64,000 bases of DNA. Origin: Rhizophagus irregularis. Lineage: Eukaryota; Glomeromycota; Glomeromycetes; Glomerales; Glomeraceae. The stretch lies in assembly GCF_026210795.1 (NCBI RefSeq), contig NC_089434.1, forward strand, positions 3,720,001-3,784,000, read 5' to 3'. A program made the translations under genes and the position numbers. Under the pieces are notes generated by a model. It was not told where the DNA came from. It was given only the letters and a program-made list of their open reading frames with translations, and did not search any database. Below are positions 13,100-25,125 of this stretch, one piece after another; the first letter of the stretch is position 1, and each line of letters starts with the position of its first letter.

Positions 13100-13312
13100 G
13101 TAGAAACAGGACCCAGAAATATATAAGCTGTACGCATTTTTTCAGGGCCGGAATTATGATAATGCCAGTCGGTTACTATAATAAGAAATAAAATTCTGAC
13201 TGGCATTATCAAAAATTATCTAAAAAAGGAAAGATTTTCATGATTTTTTTAGTTCAAAATACGCAAACTCAAACCTGACCCTTTTATATATATTTCTGGG
13301 TCCTGTAGAAAC
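13100..13312. mobile_element. 197 bp MITE with terminal inverted repeats and 8 bp flanking duplication
   Basis: An element at 13108-13304 begins AGGACCCAGAAATATATA and ends with its reverse complement. It is flanked on both sides by GTAGAAAC (13100-13107 and 13305-13312), an 8 bp duplication of the size hAT elements make. A second internal inverted pair, GATAATGCCAGTC with GACTGGCATTATC, lies near 13157-13211 and would fold the centre into a hairpin. It has no coding capacity, so it would depend on a transposase made elsewhere. The flanking copies match exactly, which suggests a fairly recent insertion. If the ends are read as CAGG/CCTG, the duplication shortens to 6 bp. Confidence 0.75.
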
Positions 13313-15145
13313 ATATTAATTGCCGCCTAAGATCGGCACTGCGTTAATAGCAATAATAAAAAAAAGTATTTTTTACATCTCGCGCGCGGAATAAGTTTCC
13401 ACCCATTTCACAAACAGATGAGAAAAAAATAAAATAAAATAAAAATGTAAAAAAAAATGGCTGGCAAGCATGACTTGCCATAACTATATTTCTGTAACGG
13501 GTTTTCTTCAACTTTCACTTGTTTTTGATAATAAAAATATTTCTAATATGTCTTTAAAAACAACTTTAAAAGCTAAAAATCATATGTTTTTAATGTAAAT
13601 AACACAATATAGTAAAATGAAATATTGAAATTTCGTATATTTTAAGGTGTAAATCTGACGCGCGTACATAGTAAACTCATTATTTGCGTATGAATGTATA
13701 ATTTTTTTTTGCAAATTCTTTTTTTTTCGGGTATTTTTTCAGTATATCATATGACTTTTATTTATAGTCAATATGTCGTCTATGAGATATCCTTTTTTGA
13801 AGTTTTAACACAAAATCGGCAAACCGAATTTTATTAGTAGCGCAGTGTCGATTTTTGGCGGACCGGCAATTAAAATATTTAATTTATGGTGCAGTGCTCG
13901 TTAAAAAAAATTAGTTAAATAAATGAAATAAAAAATTGCATTTTTTTATTTTTTCTAAAATAAATAATGATAAATACTCACGCAATACAACATTGATATG
14001 AACATATACAAGTCATATGATCACATTTGTCAATTTTTTCAATATACATACAACGACAGGGCATTTACAAAAATAAGCTTCGGGTGGCAAAGTCTATATT
14101 AATCGCAAGTTTGATTTTCGTTCCAGATAACTTTATATTAAAAAGTATACATTTAATTCATATATTTACTCTTTTATTTAGTTCTAATTTTTGTTTATGA
14201 AGCTTGTGATGCGAGTTCATGCCATAATTGCAAAGAATCACCAGTTTAATTATTTATAGTTAGTTTCTTTTGAATACAATACTAAAACAAACATCCGTGG
14301 TAAAATTCTGTAACTATTGACGAAAATACCGGTCAAAACAATCAGTAAGTTGCACGGTACGACGGACGTCTTTGTGTGACATTATTATTTATTAACCGAC
14401 GTAAGTAACAACACCGATGACCAACTGATTATATAGAAAACATGTAGCGTACGGTGAGCTATGTATGTACGTATAGTGGTCAATGTATGGCAACGTCCGG
14501 TATACATCACCCTACAGTATACATCACTGCATGGGCTGACTACTTGATCGACCGATATCAGTCGCAGTCATGATCGGTTAATGACCGTGTAATCATAACA
14601 GACTTATATCGACTTATATTTTGCAGTAAAAGCGAGCTTTTTTTCATTTCAATGTAACCTAATTATGTAATTACATGTATAATAAATTCTAGTATAATTA
14701 AGTTTGATGAATTTATTTAATCGAAAAATAAAATATATATGTATTGTTCATAAGGATTTTTCCTTTTCTGAAAAAAAGTTAGTGTAAAATTATTTCCTGT
14801 CAGCTATTATTTATAATCTGCTTTTGATTAATAATTAGATTAAAATGATAGCGCACAGTATTTTACGATCTGAATATTCTTGTAGTAAGACACGCTTGCT
14901 TAATTGCTTTTAACGTTAATAAGCGTAGATAATTATGCCATAGCATGACAATTTATCATTTTAAAGGTAGATATTTAAGGTCTACCTACATTGGCATGCG
15001 CGTTAACCTTATGATACCATTTACAGGTAAAGATATGGTTATCTTTTGGAATATTATTCCAATCATGCAACGGATGATGCGAGTTGGATGTGCACTGTTT
15101 CTAAGGCAATTCCTTAAATATAATTATGGTTCGTTTTTTAAAAAG
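13313..15145. other. Intergenic with a partial repeat near 13810-13876
   Basis: No gene is supported. The segment near 13830-13876 ends GGCGGACCGGCAATTAA. This resembles the end of the TTAA-flanked element at 35096-35688, so it may be a truncated relative. The stretch 14300-14640 is less AT-rich than its surroundings and contains GTATACATCAC twice. I could not assign it. Confidence 0.4.
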
Positions 15146-15375
15146 TACCTTTTTGCAACTTAAAGACCTAAAAATAAAAAGAAAGAAAATTAGAAACAAA
15201 GAATATAAAACAAAAACAAAAAAAAAGAACAAAAAATATACCTTTACCGCAAACTGAAAAACCTAAAGACATAAAAGAAAGAAAAGAAATTAGCAACATG
15301 AAGCAAAAAAGAATCAAAAATACCTTTTTGCTGCAGAACCAAAGAACATAAAGAACTAAAAAAAACAAAAAATCA
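15146..15375. repeat. Degenerate purine-rich tandem repeat (82-92 bp)
   Basis: Three imperfect units start at about 15148, 15240 and 15322 with ACCTTTTTGC or ACCTTTACCGC. Each continues with an A-rich AAAGA/AAAGAAAA tract. A minus-strand 66-codon frame rich in Phe and Leu is only the translation of this repeat. Confidence 0.6.
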
Positions 15376-15639
15376 TACCCTCCATCACTAAAGAAAAAAA
15401 TTGTATGACTTATCGTGAAAGTATAATGTCCTCCGTTTCGCTCCGAAAATAATATAAAGAAAATTAAATCACATTAATCACATTGAAATTCCAATAGAAA
15501 TAATAAATTAACCTCCATAATCCATACATGGTGCGATTTGTGCGTGCAAATGCTAATATTACAATCAACATAAACAAAATGAACAGAAGTATAGTTTCGA
15601 AAATAATTACGACATGATAAATATAGAATTTTTCTAACT

Positions 15640-15757
15640 ATCACCGGGGTGATGATCACCGGTGACTGAAATTATAACGATCGACCAGCATTAAAAAAAT
15701 ATAGTGCCGGTAAAAATTGATAATTCTGGCCAACGGTTATAATCACCCTCGGTGATT
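15640..15757. mobile_element. Possible short inverted-repeat element
   Basis: The left end reads ATCACCGGGGTGAT and the right end, reverse complemented, reads ATCACCGAGGGTGAT. They are about 118 bases apart. The interior holds AATTCTGGCCAA (about 15723) and a GTGCCGG string, motifs shared with other short elements in the window. No clear target duplication is visible, so it could also be a chance foldback. Confidence 0.35.
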
Positions 15758-15759
15758 TG

Positions 15760-16972
15760 AAGTAAAAAACATAAATATATAATATCTATCAAATAAGTTA
15801 ATTTGTTATTTTAAATTTATCTTATTTTTACAATCAAGGAAATTGAGAACGAAATCGATATTTCCACAATTAACACCAGTGTTAATTTTTGTAGCTTTCC
15901 CAAACTATTATTAAATTGAAAAATTTTTAACCATTATTGACATTATTATCCTGAGTGTTAACGAAGGACATTCAATTGTTATGTATACAGAGATCTGTAA
16001 CCCATGCAATTTTCCTTTCCATCCACTTTGATTTCACTTCTAATGATAATCATGTTGATTGCTTTTATGAGGTAAGAATTTTTTTTGCCAATTTCGTAAA
16101 AAAAACTTATCTCTTAATAGTTAATCTTTTCAGCGAGCGATGAATATGAAGATGTGAATACAAGAAGGGATAATGATAAGTAAGAGAATTATTTGTAAAG
16201 ATTTTTTAAAAAAATCTATTCTTACAAAATTTAAGAAATTAGAATGAGCACTAAAAAATTTATACTTTAGTAATAAGATGGTGCAAAGTTATAAAATTGA
16301 TTTTCATATCCCGGTCGGGACTAGATTCTAAATTATGAGCTACGTACTCAAATTTAAGACACAAGTGGAACATGTGATGATGATCAATCAGAAAAATTTT
16401 GATTGGCCTTCAAATGACAGTTGGTGTGTGATCATCAGGTGACTCAATTTGAGTCTCTTCGAAAATCGCAAAGTTCAGAACGGTTTTTATGATTAAAAGT
16501 AGTTTTAAGCCCAAGAGATCCAGAATCTTTTAAATTTAAGATCGGTTCCAGAATCGACTCGAGTCGAATCATTTTGAACCGATTCCATCCCTAGACAGTG
16601 AAACATGATTCCAGAAATTGTAACAAGGTAACAACCTTTGTAACGTAATAATTGACGTATATATTGGATAAAAATTTCAGCTTAAATTAAGAATATAGTT
16701 GGGATAAATTATCGCAATTTAAATAGAGGAAATGATGTGTAAATTTATTATAATTTATTATATAATTTTATTGATATATACTATAAGATTTTACAACGCT
16801 ATTTTCGAAACTACTGCGTCTCATTACTACAATTTTAAGAAATCTTGTAAAAAAAAAACCTTACTTAAATATTAAACTTTATACAAACAATATATTATAT
16901 TTATATGATGAAAAAATTACTTTTGTTTTAGTAAAATTTAAAGATTTAACCTATGATTCATTATAAAAATTA
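15760..16972. other. Intergenic, possible truncated hAT-type MITE end at about 16495-16593
   Basis: No gene is supported. The block near 16535-16593 contains GACTCGAGTCGA and ends TTCCATCCCTA. Reversed, this is TAGGGATGGAA, which fits the hAT-type end pattern (YARNG). I did not find a matching left end, so it may be truncated. Confidence 0.35.
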
Positions 16973-17941
16973 TTAACTTACAAATTCAAAATCAGTTTTT
17001 AACCACCCGGTTTGTGTAAACCACTCCCATAATTTGCTAGATTTATTGACATCTATTGGCAGATGTCTTTGTGCGTCACTCTTACGAAACGGGAATGATC
17101 GTTGCGAGTAACCTCTTGCAGATGAAATTAAAATGAATTTGGATGTTAAATATTGAAGAGGTGTGAGACGTAAAGTTGAAACCACGAGAGCTTCTTTTGG
17201 ATGTAATAGATTGCGATGAATTAAATTTCCTATAAACAGGGGGTTCCCTTTCCATGTGATGTTAGGTGTGATATGTTCAAGTATATCTTGATCAAGGTTT
17301 AGCTGTGCAATTTTCTTCATCAAATCTTCAATTTTCATAGAAGGAGCAATTGGTATACGAGTTGGTTTGACCTCTTCTGCCACAGTCGTAGGAGCTATAC
17401 CACTATTCGTCATAGCTCTATAAAAACTATTTCCTTTACCTCTTTTTTTATATAAAATTTGTTTTTTTGAACTTGCTTGTTTAGTCTTCGATTTAATTTT
17501 GAATTTCTTTGCTTCTTTTTTAGATGTAATTTTTGTTTTAGTTTTGTCGGTACGATTCTTTGGTAATGGTGGAGTATATGATATATATTTTACGCCGGAC
17601 GAACTGTAATTAATTGATGATGATTTTGAGGATGTCATTGGTGAATCATTTCGAATTAAATCTTTTGATGGTGTATATCCGCCATTTTGTGTTGAACCGT
17701 TTTTTAAAGCGACATTAGAAACACCGGATTTATTTTGTAACGTTTGTTCATTTTTAATTACTGAACGCCTAATCAATTCTAGTAACTCCGGCGGTGCATC
17801 GCAAATTCTCATTCTATATTTTGATTTGGTGACATGTTTTTCATTTTTGTTATTAATCGATGGTTGTGGTGAAGGAGGATGCGTAAAAGATTCGACGTCC
17901 TTGGTAGTAGTAGGAACTTGCATTAATGAATTTGAAGACAT
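16973..17941 (-). CDS. SWIRM-domain protein (Fun19/Laf2-like)
   Basis: A 322-residue frame starts at the ATG at 17941. Residues 1-200 are low-complexity and basic (Ser, Thr, Lys rich, with KKEAKKFKIKSKTK near 141-154), probably disordered and nuclear. Residues about 228-315 read as a SWIRM domain. Diagnostic pieces are LTPLQYLTSKF (259-269), RSFPFRKSDAQR (281-292), IDVNKSSKLWEWF (296-308) and the closing TGWL. SWIRM is a helical module that binds DNA or histones in chromatin regulators. The RKSDAQ...DVNKxSKLW form matches the fungal Fun19/Laf2 type, where SWIRM stands alone at the C-terminus, rather than LSD1 or Swi3. No amine oxidase, SANT or zinc finger is present. At the 3' end the reading GAATTT|GTAAGT is a good splice donor just before the TAA, so the last two or three residues could come from a downstream exon. 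This does not affect the domain call. Confidence 0.85.
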   Translation of the reverse strand: MSSNSLMQVPTTTKDVESFTHPPSPQPSINNKNEKHVTKSKYRMRICDAPPELLELIRRSVIKNEQTLQNKSGVSNVALKNGSTQNGGYTPSKDLIRNDSPMTSSKSSSINYSSSGVKYISYTPPLPKNRTDKTKTKITSKKEAKKFKIKSKTKQASSKKQILYKKRGKGNSFYRAMTNSGIAPTTVAEEVKPTRIPIAPSMKIEDLMKKIAQLNLDQDILEHITPNITWKGNPLFIGNLIHRNLLHPKEALVVSTLRLTPLQYLTSKFILISSARGYSQRSFPFRKSDAQRHLPIDVNKSSKLWEWFTQTGWLKTDFEFVS

Positions 17942-20389
17942 TCTTCTTTCGATAAAAAAAAAATAATAATAAATAAAATTGGTAATAATTTATTTATTTG
18001 TAAAAATAAGGAAAAAAAAAATATTTGGAATTTTTTTTTAATTTTTTTTTTAAAAGAATTCACATTTTTTATATATGAAATTTTCGGAGTTAAAGATAAA
18101 ATTGTATCCGATTGATTATTAAAGAATTAAATGAAAGAATCGAATATTACTTTTTTTTTTTTTAAGGAATTGTCTGTTATTATAATTCATAGTTGTTTTT
18201 TTTTTAAAAAAAAAAAAATTTATAATTCATATTTGTTTATTTGTTTTAAGAAAGTAAAAAAAAGAAAGAAAAAAAAAAAATTTTTTTTTTATACTGCATA
18301 TACTGCATATACGTAAATACGTTATATACCCTATATCAAGATATATATATTGTAAAATAAAATTTAGGTTTTTTTTTTGTTTATTAAATATTTGAACGAA
18401 AAAAAAAATTTTACAATACTCTTATATATAATGTCAATCATCATACATAAAATTCGGTGTGTGACAGCAAAAATTAATTCAATACTGTGATATATCGCGA
18501 ATAAAATAAATAATATTCAGTTTGTAAAAAAAAAAGGAAAGGAAAAAAAAGGAAATTCCGATCCGAAGTTGATTGTTTTAAACAAATTAGAGATAATAAA
18601 AAGCATTTAATGTAACATATAAACGTATTAATTATATATTATAACTTCTCAACATTCTACACTTTCTATATAAATTCTTATAAAAGCAAGTTCCAAATTT
18701 AATATACAGCATTTCGGCACAATACAAATGATACTGTATGCATTATGTAAATTAATATAGGAATTTCTGTATAAATCACATACTGCGCCAACATATTCAA
18801 AATATTTTCAATGAGTGAGAGATAAGGAGATTTATTCCTTACGGAATTTGAAGTTTTTATTTTAAATATACAAGCGTAATTGTTTGTGAAATATGCAACA
18901 TTACAAAGATTAAAAATGGATTAATCCATTTGGGAAACGATAAACGTTAAGTATGATAATCGGAGATCGGAACGACTTTCAAGGATTTACCATTTATGAA
19001 AATATATCAGTGCCACAAATTCCCATTTTTAAACAATTCTTAATTGAACATTTTAACAATTAATTAAACTATTAAAGTAATGAATAACGAATTAAAAAAC
19101 CCCAGAATTATTTTAACCCCTAAATTATTTATAGAAAATCACCATAATAGCCCCCAAAATTGATGTTTAGTGATAAAAATTTTTATAAATGGGTGCTTCT
19201 AAATGATATTCCAAAATTGGCTATCTTTTTTATCAAATGATTAACCAAATTTGTTAAATTCTAATTTTTTTTTTTTATGTTTGTTTTGGAAAAGATCAAA
19301 TAACGATCACTAACGAATCCGACTAATGTTACTCAATAAAGCTTTTACAGTATACCAAAAATTTGATATTAAAAGAAAAGCTTGACAATTTATTACTATA
19401 AAATTATTATAACTTAGTGAATAATATTATTATCATTATACGGAATAAATTACCCCGTCCACTGCTGTACTCTGAACTTTAAAAATAAAAAAAAAAGTTT
19501 TTTTTTTATCTTTAAATTTTATTTTTGTAATGAAATCAGATAATATCTTTGCCCCCAAAAATTTTTAATTACATGACACAAAAGAAAAATCGTTTATACT
19601 GTCTTATTTTATTAATAGAAAATGGAAAATATAGAATTGTTCATGAAATAATCATTAACAAACTTTTTTTTTCCAGGTATGGAATATAATATGTATCATT
19701 AAATTTCATTATGTTTCAGATATTCTTAATAAGGAAATCTATTGTTATTTTTTTTATCATCTTGGAACAGTTGATTTTCTCCTTTCACTCATTAGTATGA
19801 TAATATTATGTACGAAAAAACATCAGTATTTTTGAAATATCAACGTAAACGGGAACATCCATTTTTTATAAATCGTATTTTTATCAAATATTTTTTTTTT
19901 TTAAATTATAAAAATCATCGCTTAATCAAAATGTTGATCTACATTAATGATCCAAAGGTAATCAGCGGCTCAGCAGGTCTGTGTGTGTAACCGTTTTGAG
20001 AAGAATTAAAACACAAGAGTTTTATTTTAATTGTTTCCGTATTCAGGAAACAAATATACCGTAAATTTTAATTGTGGCTAGTGAACAAAGGTATCTTATT
20101 ATATGCATTCGGATTATTTGTTTTTCTTCTTAAACTTGTTTTCCTTAAATTTGAAACATTCAACTTCTAAATATGTACACAAGAAATTAAAAAAACACTA
20201 TTGCCTACATTATAAATAGAACCGTAAAAAAAGTGTAAAATTCCAATTGAAAACATTTAGAAAAAAAAAAAATACTTTCCAATTTATTCATTATAAAAAA
20301 TGGAGCGACTTTATATAAAACAAACTTTTCGCTTATCATTCTAAATAAAAATTTTCGTACTATACAACATATACTGTAAATCGTATCGA
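17942..20389. other. Intergenic upstream of the SWIRM gene
   Basis: Very AT-rich, with long A and T tracts, including T10 followed by A13 at 18196-18218 and a short TACTGCATA duplication near 18290-18310. No supportable gene was seen. Short frames here are made of homopolymer-derived Phe and Lys. Confidence 0.45.
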
Positions 20390-20422
20390 CGAAATTATCA
20401 AACATAATGTTTGATAATTTCG
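20390..20422. repeat. 33 bp near-perfect palindrome
   Basis: CGAAATTATCAAACAT and its exact reverse complement are separated by a single base. Outside it, ATCGTATCG on the left and CGATATATACGAT on the right extend an imperfect foldback. No gene or element boundary is obvious. Confidence 0.85.
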
Positions 20423-22120
20423 GCACGATATATACGATATCTATATCGTTAATATCCAATCATTTAAAATATAACACCAATTTGAATAATTTCCATAATT
20501 TGAAGTTATAAATTCCGAAGCAACATGTTATATACACGGACAAACATTTACAATTTAGATTAATAAAATTTATTCTTTCTTGACTCACAAATGTTCTTAC
20601 AATTAGTACAATTTTATTCACTATTATATATAAAGAAATACTGTAGTAAATAGTATTAAGACCAGCTAATACACTACCATACCTATAAAATAACTCCGAT
20701 AAATGACCATTTTTCTAGTTTATTCCGAAAAAAACTCATATTAACTAATAGTTTTTGATTTTACAATATTTCTAAAATTAATCTATTAATAATTATTTCA
20801 TGATATTAAATTATTTGAGACGAAAATAAAATATATAAAATGTTTTTTCTTTAAAAAAAAAAAAATTTGTTATGTGATCGCATTCTCTCGTAGTCAATAA
20901 AATCGTGCCAAAGCAATTAACAATTTTCTTAAAAATTTTGGCCTTAATCAAATTTTATAATTAAACATGTTCATAACCATTTCCAAATGCAGCGAAATTG
21001 ATTCTTCAACATTAACACCGAAATTCTAAAAATTCTTGAAAACCTCCTTTCAAATCAAAATATTCGGTATTTTGATCACGGTCACGTGAAATCGGATAAA
21101 TCACTTATTCAACACTCGAATCGTTGGACTAATTGCCGATACGGTAATTGCAAATCTTAGAAATCTTAGGGTAATACAAAGCATGTTTCGGAAAGTTTAT
21201 TTAGCCGACCTTATTGCGAAATTTCTCTGGCCAACTTGCATACTATTATTATTTGTATAATCTGTATCATTTGTACTATCATGAATTATGAATTCAGAAA
21301 CAATGAGCAATCATATAAAGAAATTAATTACAATAATCCTTTGTAATGGCGGATAATAAAGTTTTAAAATTGTTTTTATCTTTAATTATACAACGGGGTA
21401 TGTTTGACTTACTAAATTTTCGTTTATTTCAAATTATATTTTTGTTGGTGCGTATAAAACCCTTGGAATAATTTGATTTCACATGGGTGTATATCATGTA
21501 TATCACACAATCACACAAAGCCACAATACGTTAATATGGTCAATCGTGCTACCAAAAGATTACGTAGTATAATACTCTTGAATCATAATCTAATGATAAA
21601 CCCGTATTATTCATTTTTATTTTTTTTTCACACGTACTGAAAGTATATATATACTTCCAGATCCTCTCTTGCAAACCTTTTTTCTCAAAACTAAACTTGC
21701 TTATTATAACTGATAGTCTGATAATTGTTTGCGGATTATTACCTTTAGTTAGCCTGATACGCAAACTTATAAATTTCGAGTAAAAATTATACTTTTAACT
21801 ACGTCCGCGAAAATTTTAATTAACAACTGAGGTTCCTCTCTTCAAACTATTAACGTTTAAAGACTGAAAATGAAAAATATAAAAAACTTATACAAAAAAC
21901 AACGACGTGCGTGGTTGGGCGAAAATAATGAGTGTTTTCGATCAAAAGACGTCTTGTAGAATGGTAAATTTTAGAGGCCAGGATGAAGAATCTACTAATA
22001 AAAATACCGAACTTGAAGAACAAGAAGAAGATAACGAAATTCCGAAAAAAAACTAATGTAAAAAAATTCAAAGAACAAATTAAAACGCCAATTAGAATAT
22101 ATTTCGTAGTTGAAGATCAT
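20423..22120. other. Intergenic, no gene seen
   Basis: AT-rich DNA. Minus-strand frames of 71-73 codons at 21549-21764 and 21850-22071 have no recognisable domain or splice context and are not called. Confidence 0.4.
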
Positions 22121-22124
22121 GAAA

Positions 22125-22360
22125 TTTTTAGGTAGATCGATCCATGTAATTCCACATGGATTAGTTCGGAAATATGTGAAATTCCATACATTCCCATATA
22201 TCTTATGCCGAATTTTGTGGATCTACGCCGAAAATACCACGTGATTTGTCACAGGATTTGGAAAATATTCTAACTATTCGGATTTCCAACAATATTCGAT
22301 GTGGATTTCCATGTGGATTTTTAGTGGAAAAAATTCCTGATGATAACCCTAGATGAGGTT
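22125..22360. mobile_element. Possible decayed inverted-repeat element
   Basis: The segment is less AT-rich than its surroundings and contains several copies of CCATGTGGA/TCCACATGG. These lie in opposite orientation near the left (about 22140-22165) and right (about 22295-22325) ends. ATCATGAAATTTTTAGG on the left loosely matches the reverse complement of the right side, which ends near CCCTAGATGAGG. No target duplication was found. This is a weak call. Confidence 0.25.
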
Positions 22361-22548
22361 CAAATGTCAATCGATAATTTCGAGAAGTTGTATATGATGT
22401 GAAATAGTGTATGATGTGAAATAGATAAAATGGAAATTGATAATCAATGAATCAAATCCAAAAGACGAAGTAAGAATAAAAAAAATAATTAAAATTTTAT
22501 TAAATATTAATAAATATATTTAAAATATATACAGTATATTTGTTAGGA

Positions 22549-22719
22549 ATTGTGAAAAAAGAAAGTAACGTTGAATTCTATGATCAAGTAATTACTTTGC
22601 CAGAAGCAGAGGAGCGATTTGAAATGATGCAATTTCCAAGAAACTCTGAGGCTTTGAAAATTTGCTTATCGTGTTTAAGCACACCCGTGCAACAACAATA
22701 TGGATTAAAAATCTGCTAA
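22549..22719 (+). pseudogene. Exon-like fragment of an unknown gene
   Basis: A 56-codon frame follows a TTTGTTAG acceptor-like sequence. It reads as a well-composed peptide (ESNVEFYDQVITLPEAEERF and then SEALKICLSCLSTPVQQQYG) and then stops. Upstream, a GTAAGA donor-like site near 22466 follows a short broken frame, but the phases do not join cleanly. The sequence after the stop (22720-22960) has hydrophobic or acidic readings depending on strand. It is probably part of an eroded or unresolved multi-exon gene. No family is recognised. Confidence 0.3.
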
Positions 22720-22969
22720 TCATCATTATCGTCATTGTTGTCATTCGATTTCTCTTACCGATTGTTATCATAACCTAATTCTTCATCATTATTATCATCT
22801 GCACGGTTTGTATTGGTTGCTGTACTTTTGGATTCCAATTTTTGCAATATTCATCGACGTATCTCTTGCAAGAAAAAGACAGACAAGAAGATAGCACACC
22901 AATATCAAATGTAATATTATACAATTCCCTTATTTAACCCTTTATTCATAAAAAAAATCATTATTAACA

Positions 22970-25125
22970 TTATTAACAAGAAGAATTAAAAAGAATTATG
23001 CAAAAAAAATTCTCCTTTTACGGTAAATAAAAAACACTTAACATGTCTTGTCTGGCTGTATATTTAATACACTTAGCAAATAAGCATGTGAGACAGAAAT
23101 TTTCTGAAAAAATTTAAATTTATGTTTAATGAATAATATATGAATAGAAAAATACCGAAAATAGATAATATAATAATTCTGCCATACAGACGTGTATGAT
23201 GATTGATGACGCCAATTGATTTTCACCAAAAATCAAAAAATAAATACAAGAGTCGGCGTGTGCATTATGGAGTTGGTGATCCCAGTGATTTTATTCTGGT
23301 GCTTTCACACCTTGCTTGAACCATTGAGCTAATACTATAAGGCTGTAAGGTTATAAAATTGAAGTGTGTTGTATGAATGCGTATTCACAGATTTGGAGAT
23401 ATTATAAGGTTGTTTTGAACGAAGTAAATATTCATTTAAATTTACGATCGCAGCGATGTTCCAAATCTTCAATTATTTATGTGTCAATAAGGTTCTTAAA
23501 TGTTTCATTATCGGCAAAATTTTCTTATAAACTTAACGGTTCGTGTCACAAATATATTTATTTATTGCTTTCTCACTTTAAGTAGTAGATACTAAAAGAT
23601 GAACTTATGACATGGATCAAGAACATTTTTCCAATAAAATAAAATAAATTAAATTACTTACTTTTACAACTTATATTTATTAATAAATTAAAACTTACCG
23701 GAAATTATCTGCTTTTTTACTGTATTCCAGAATCTTCTTAACCGAAGTTGTAACCTATTCAGCATTGTGATTGCATCAATATACAAGAAAAAAAGATCAG
23801 ATTTTATTTTTTTGTAATTACACTTTAATATGGTTTGTGGTTGACTTTATAATATTTGTTTCTTGAAAAGAATAAATTCATGAAAATCCTAGATTATATC
23901 TCTATATTTTAACAAAAAATTTTTTGGGGTATTCGCAGTCGATGAATGTACGAATAAAAATGGGGTAGATCAAAAAAAAAAAAATTTCTGTCCAATGTTG
24001 AATTCAACATATCAAACACGTGACATAATGAACTCGTAAAGATGAATATAAATTAATATAATAAAATCCAATATTAACGTTGCGGGCTATTTAAATATCA
24101 TTTTTAACGAGATAATAATTCGCATAAAGTATTGCAAAAAAAAAAAAAAAATTATAAAAACATTAATAATATAGCTCTAACAAAAATACTTTGTGTTGTT
24201 CACAAATTTGGACTCGACACACGCAATCAATTATAATTTTGGCGCAGTTGCATGATGGTTTTACAAATCCGGATTCAACATGATTTCTATTTTTGGCAAA
24301 ATTTACATCATTATATATAATCTCTCCAATAATATATTTTATATCAAAAAGAAAGAAGACTATTATTTTAGATCAGGACTACTTAATTAGGAGTTGTACA
24401 GGTTATTTAATAAATAAGATTTATTAGATTATGCACGATATAACGTAATTAATTAAATAAATTTGTATGATTTTTGGGTTTTTTTTCTACAGCGAAATGC
24501 AGTTACATCAAAATATATTGTAAGACCTTCAGAAAACACCAAAGCATGTGAGAAATGACTGGCTATTTACGTTTTTGTTAAATTTAGTTTTCCTCCGGAA
24601 TCCCGAAAATGTCAAAGTTCATATTTTTCTTATTAAAGATCAATATAGGGGTTAAGCGTATTATTATTTATCATGCTTCGAATCGCAAAATGCGTCAGAA
24701 AAAAATTTTTGTAGAACCTTCTAAAATTTTTTAAATGAAATGATTGGTTCTTTTAAACAAAGAAATATTATTTTTATCGATCGAAAGTTTTTCAACATAG
24801 ATTCGTACAAAATTTATTGGATAGCGCATTTATTTTGACTTAACCCTAGTCCTCTTTTTTGTATAGTATATTGTATGTATATATATTGATATATATTGTA
24901 TAATTTTAATCCAAAAAAGTATTTATAATGATACATCTGGCCATCTGCAAATATTCTATTATATTCGGTCCTTAAAATTCTCGCTGTATACCCTAAAATA
25001 AGAGGCTTCTATTCTAAATCTGTTACTAAAAAAATTATATATAAGTACGATATCAAAACAATTATTCATATTAAAAATTTCTTTACCTAAATAAATATCA
25101 TCCTTATATTCTCAATAAAAAAATA
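22970..25125. other. Intergenic upstream of the HMG-box gene
   Basis: No supportable gene. The 73-codon frame at 23364-23585 has no recognisable domain. Immediately before the HMG-box start the sequence is AT-rich with short TATA-like strings (for example TATATATAAG near 25036), which could serve as promoter DNA. This is not certain. Confidence 0.4.
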
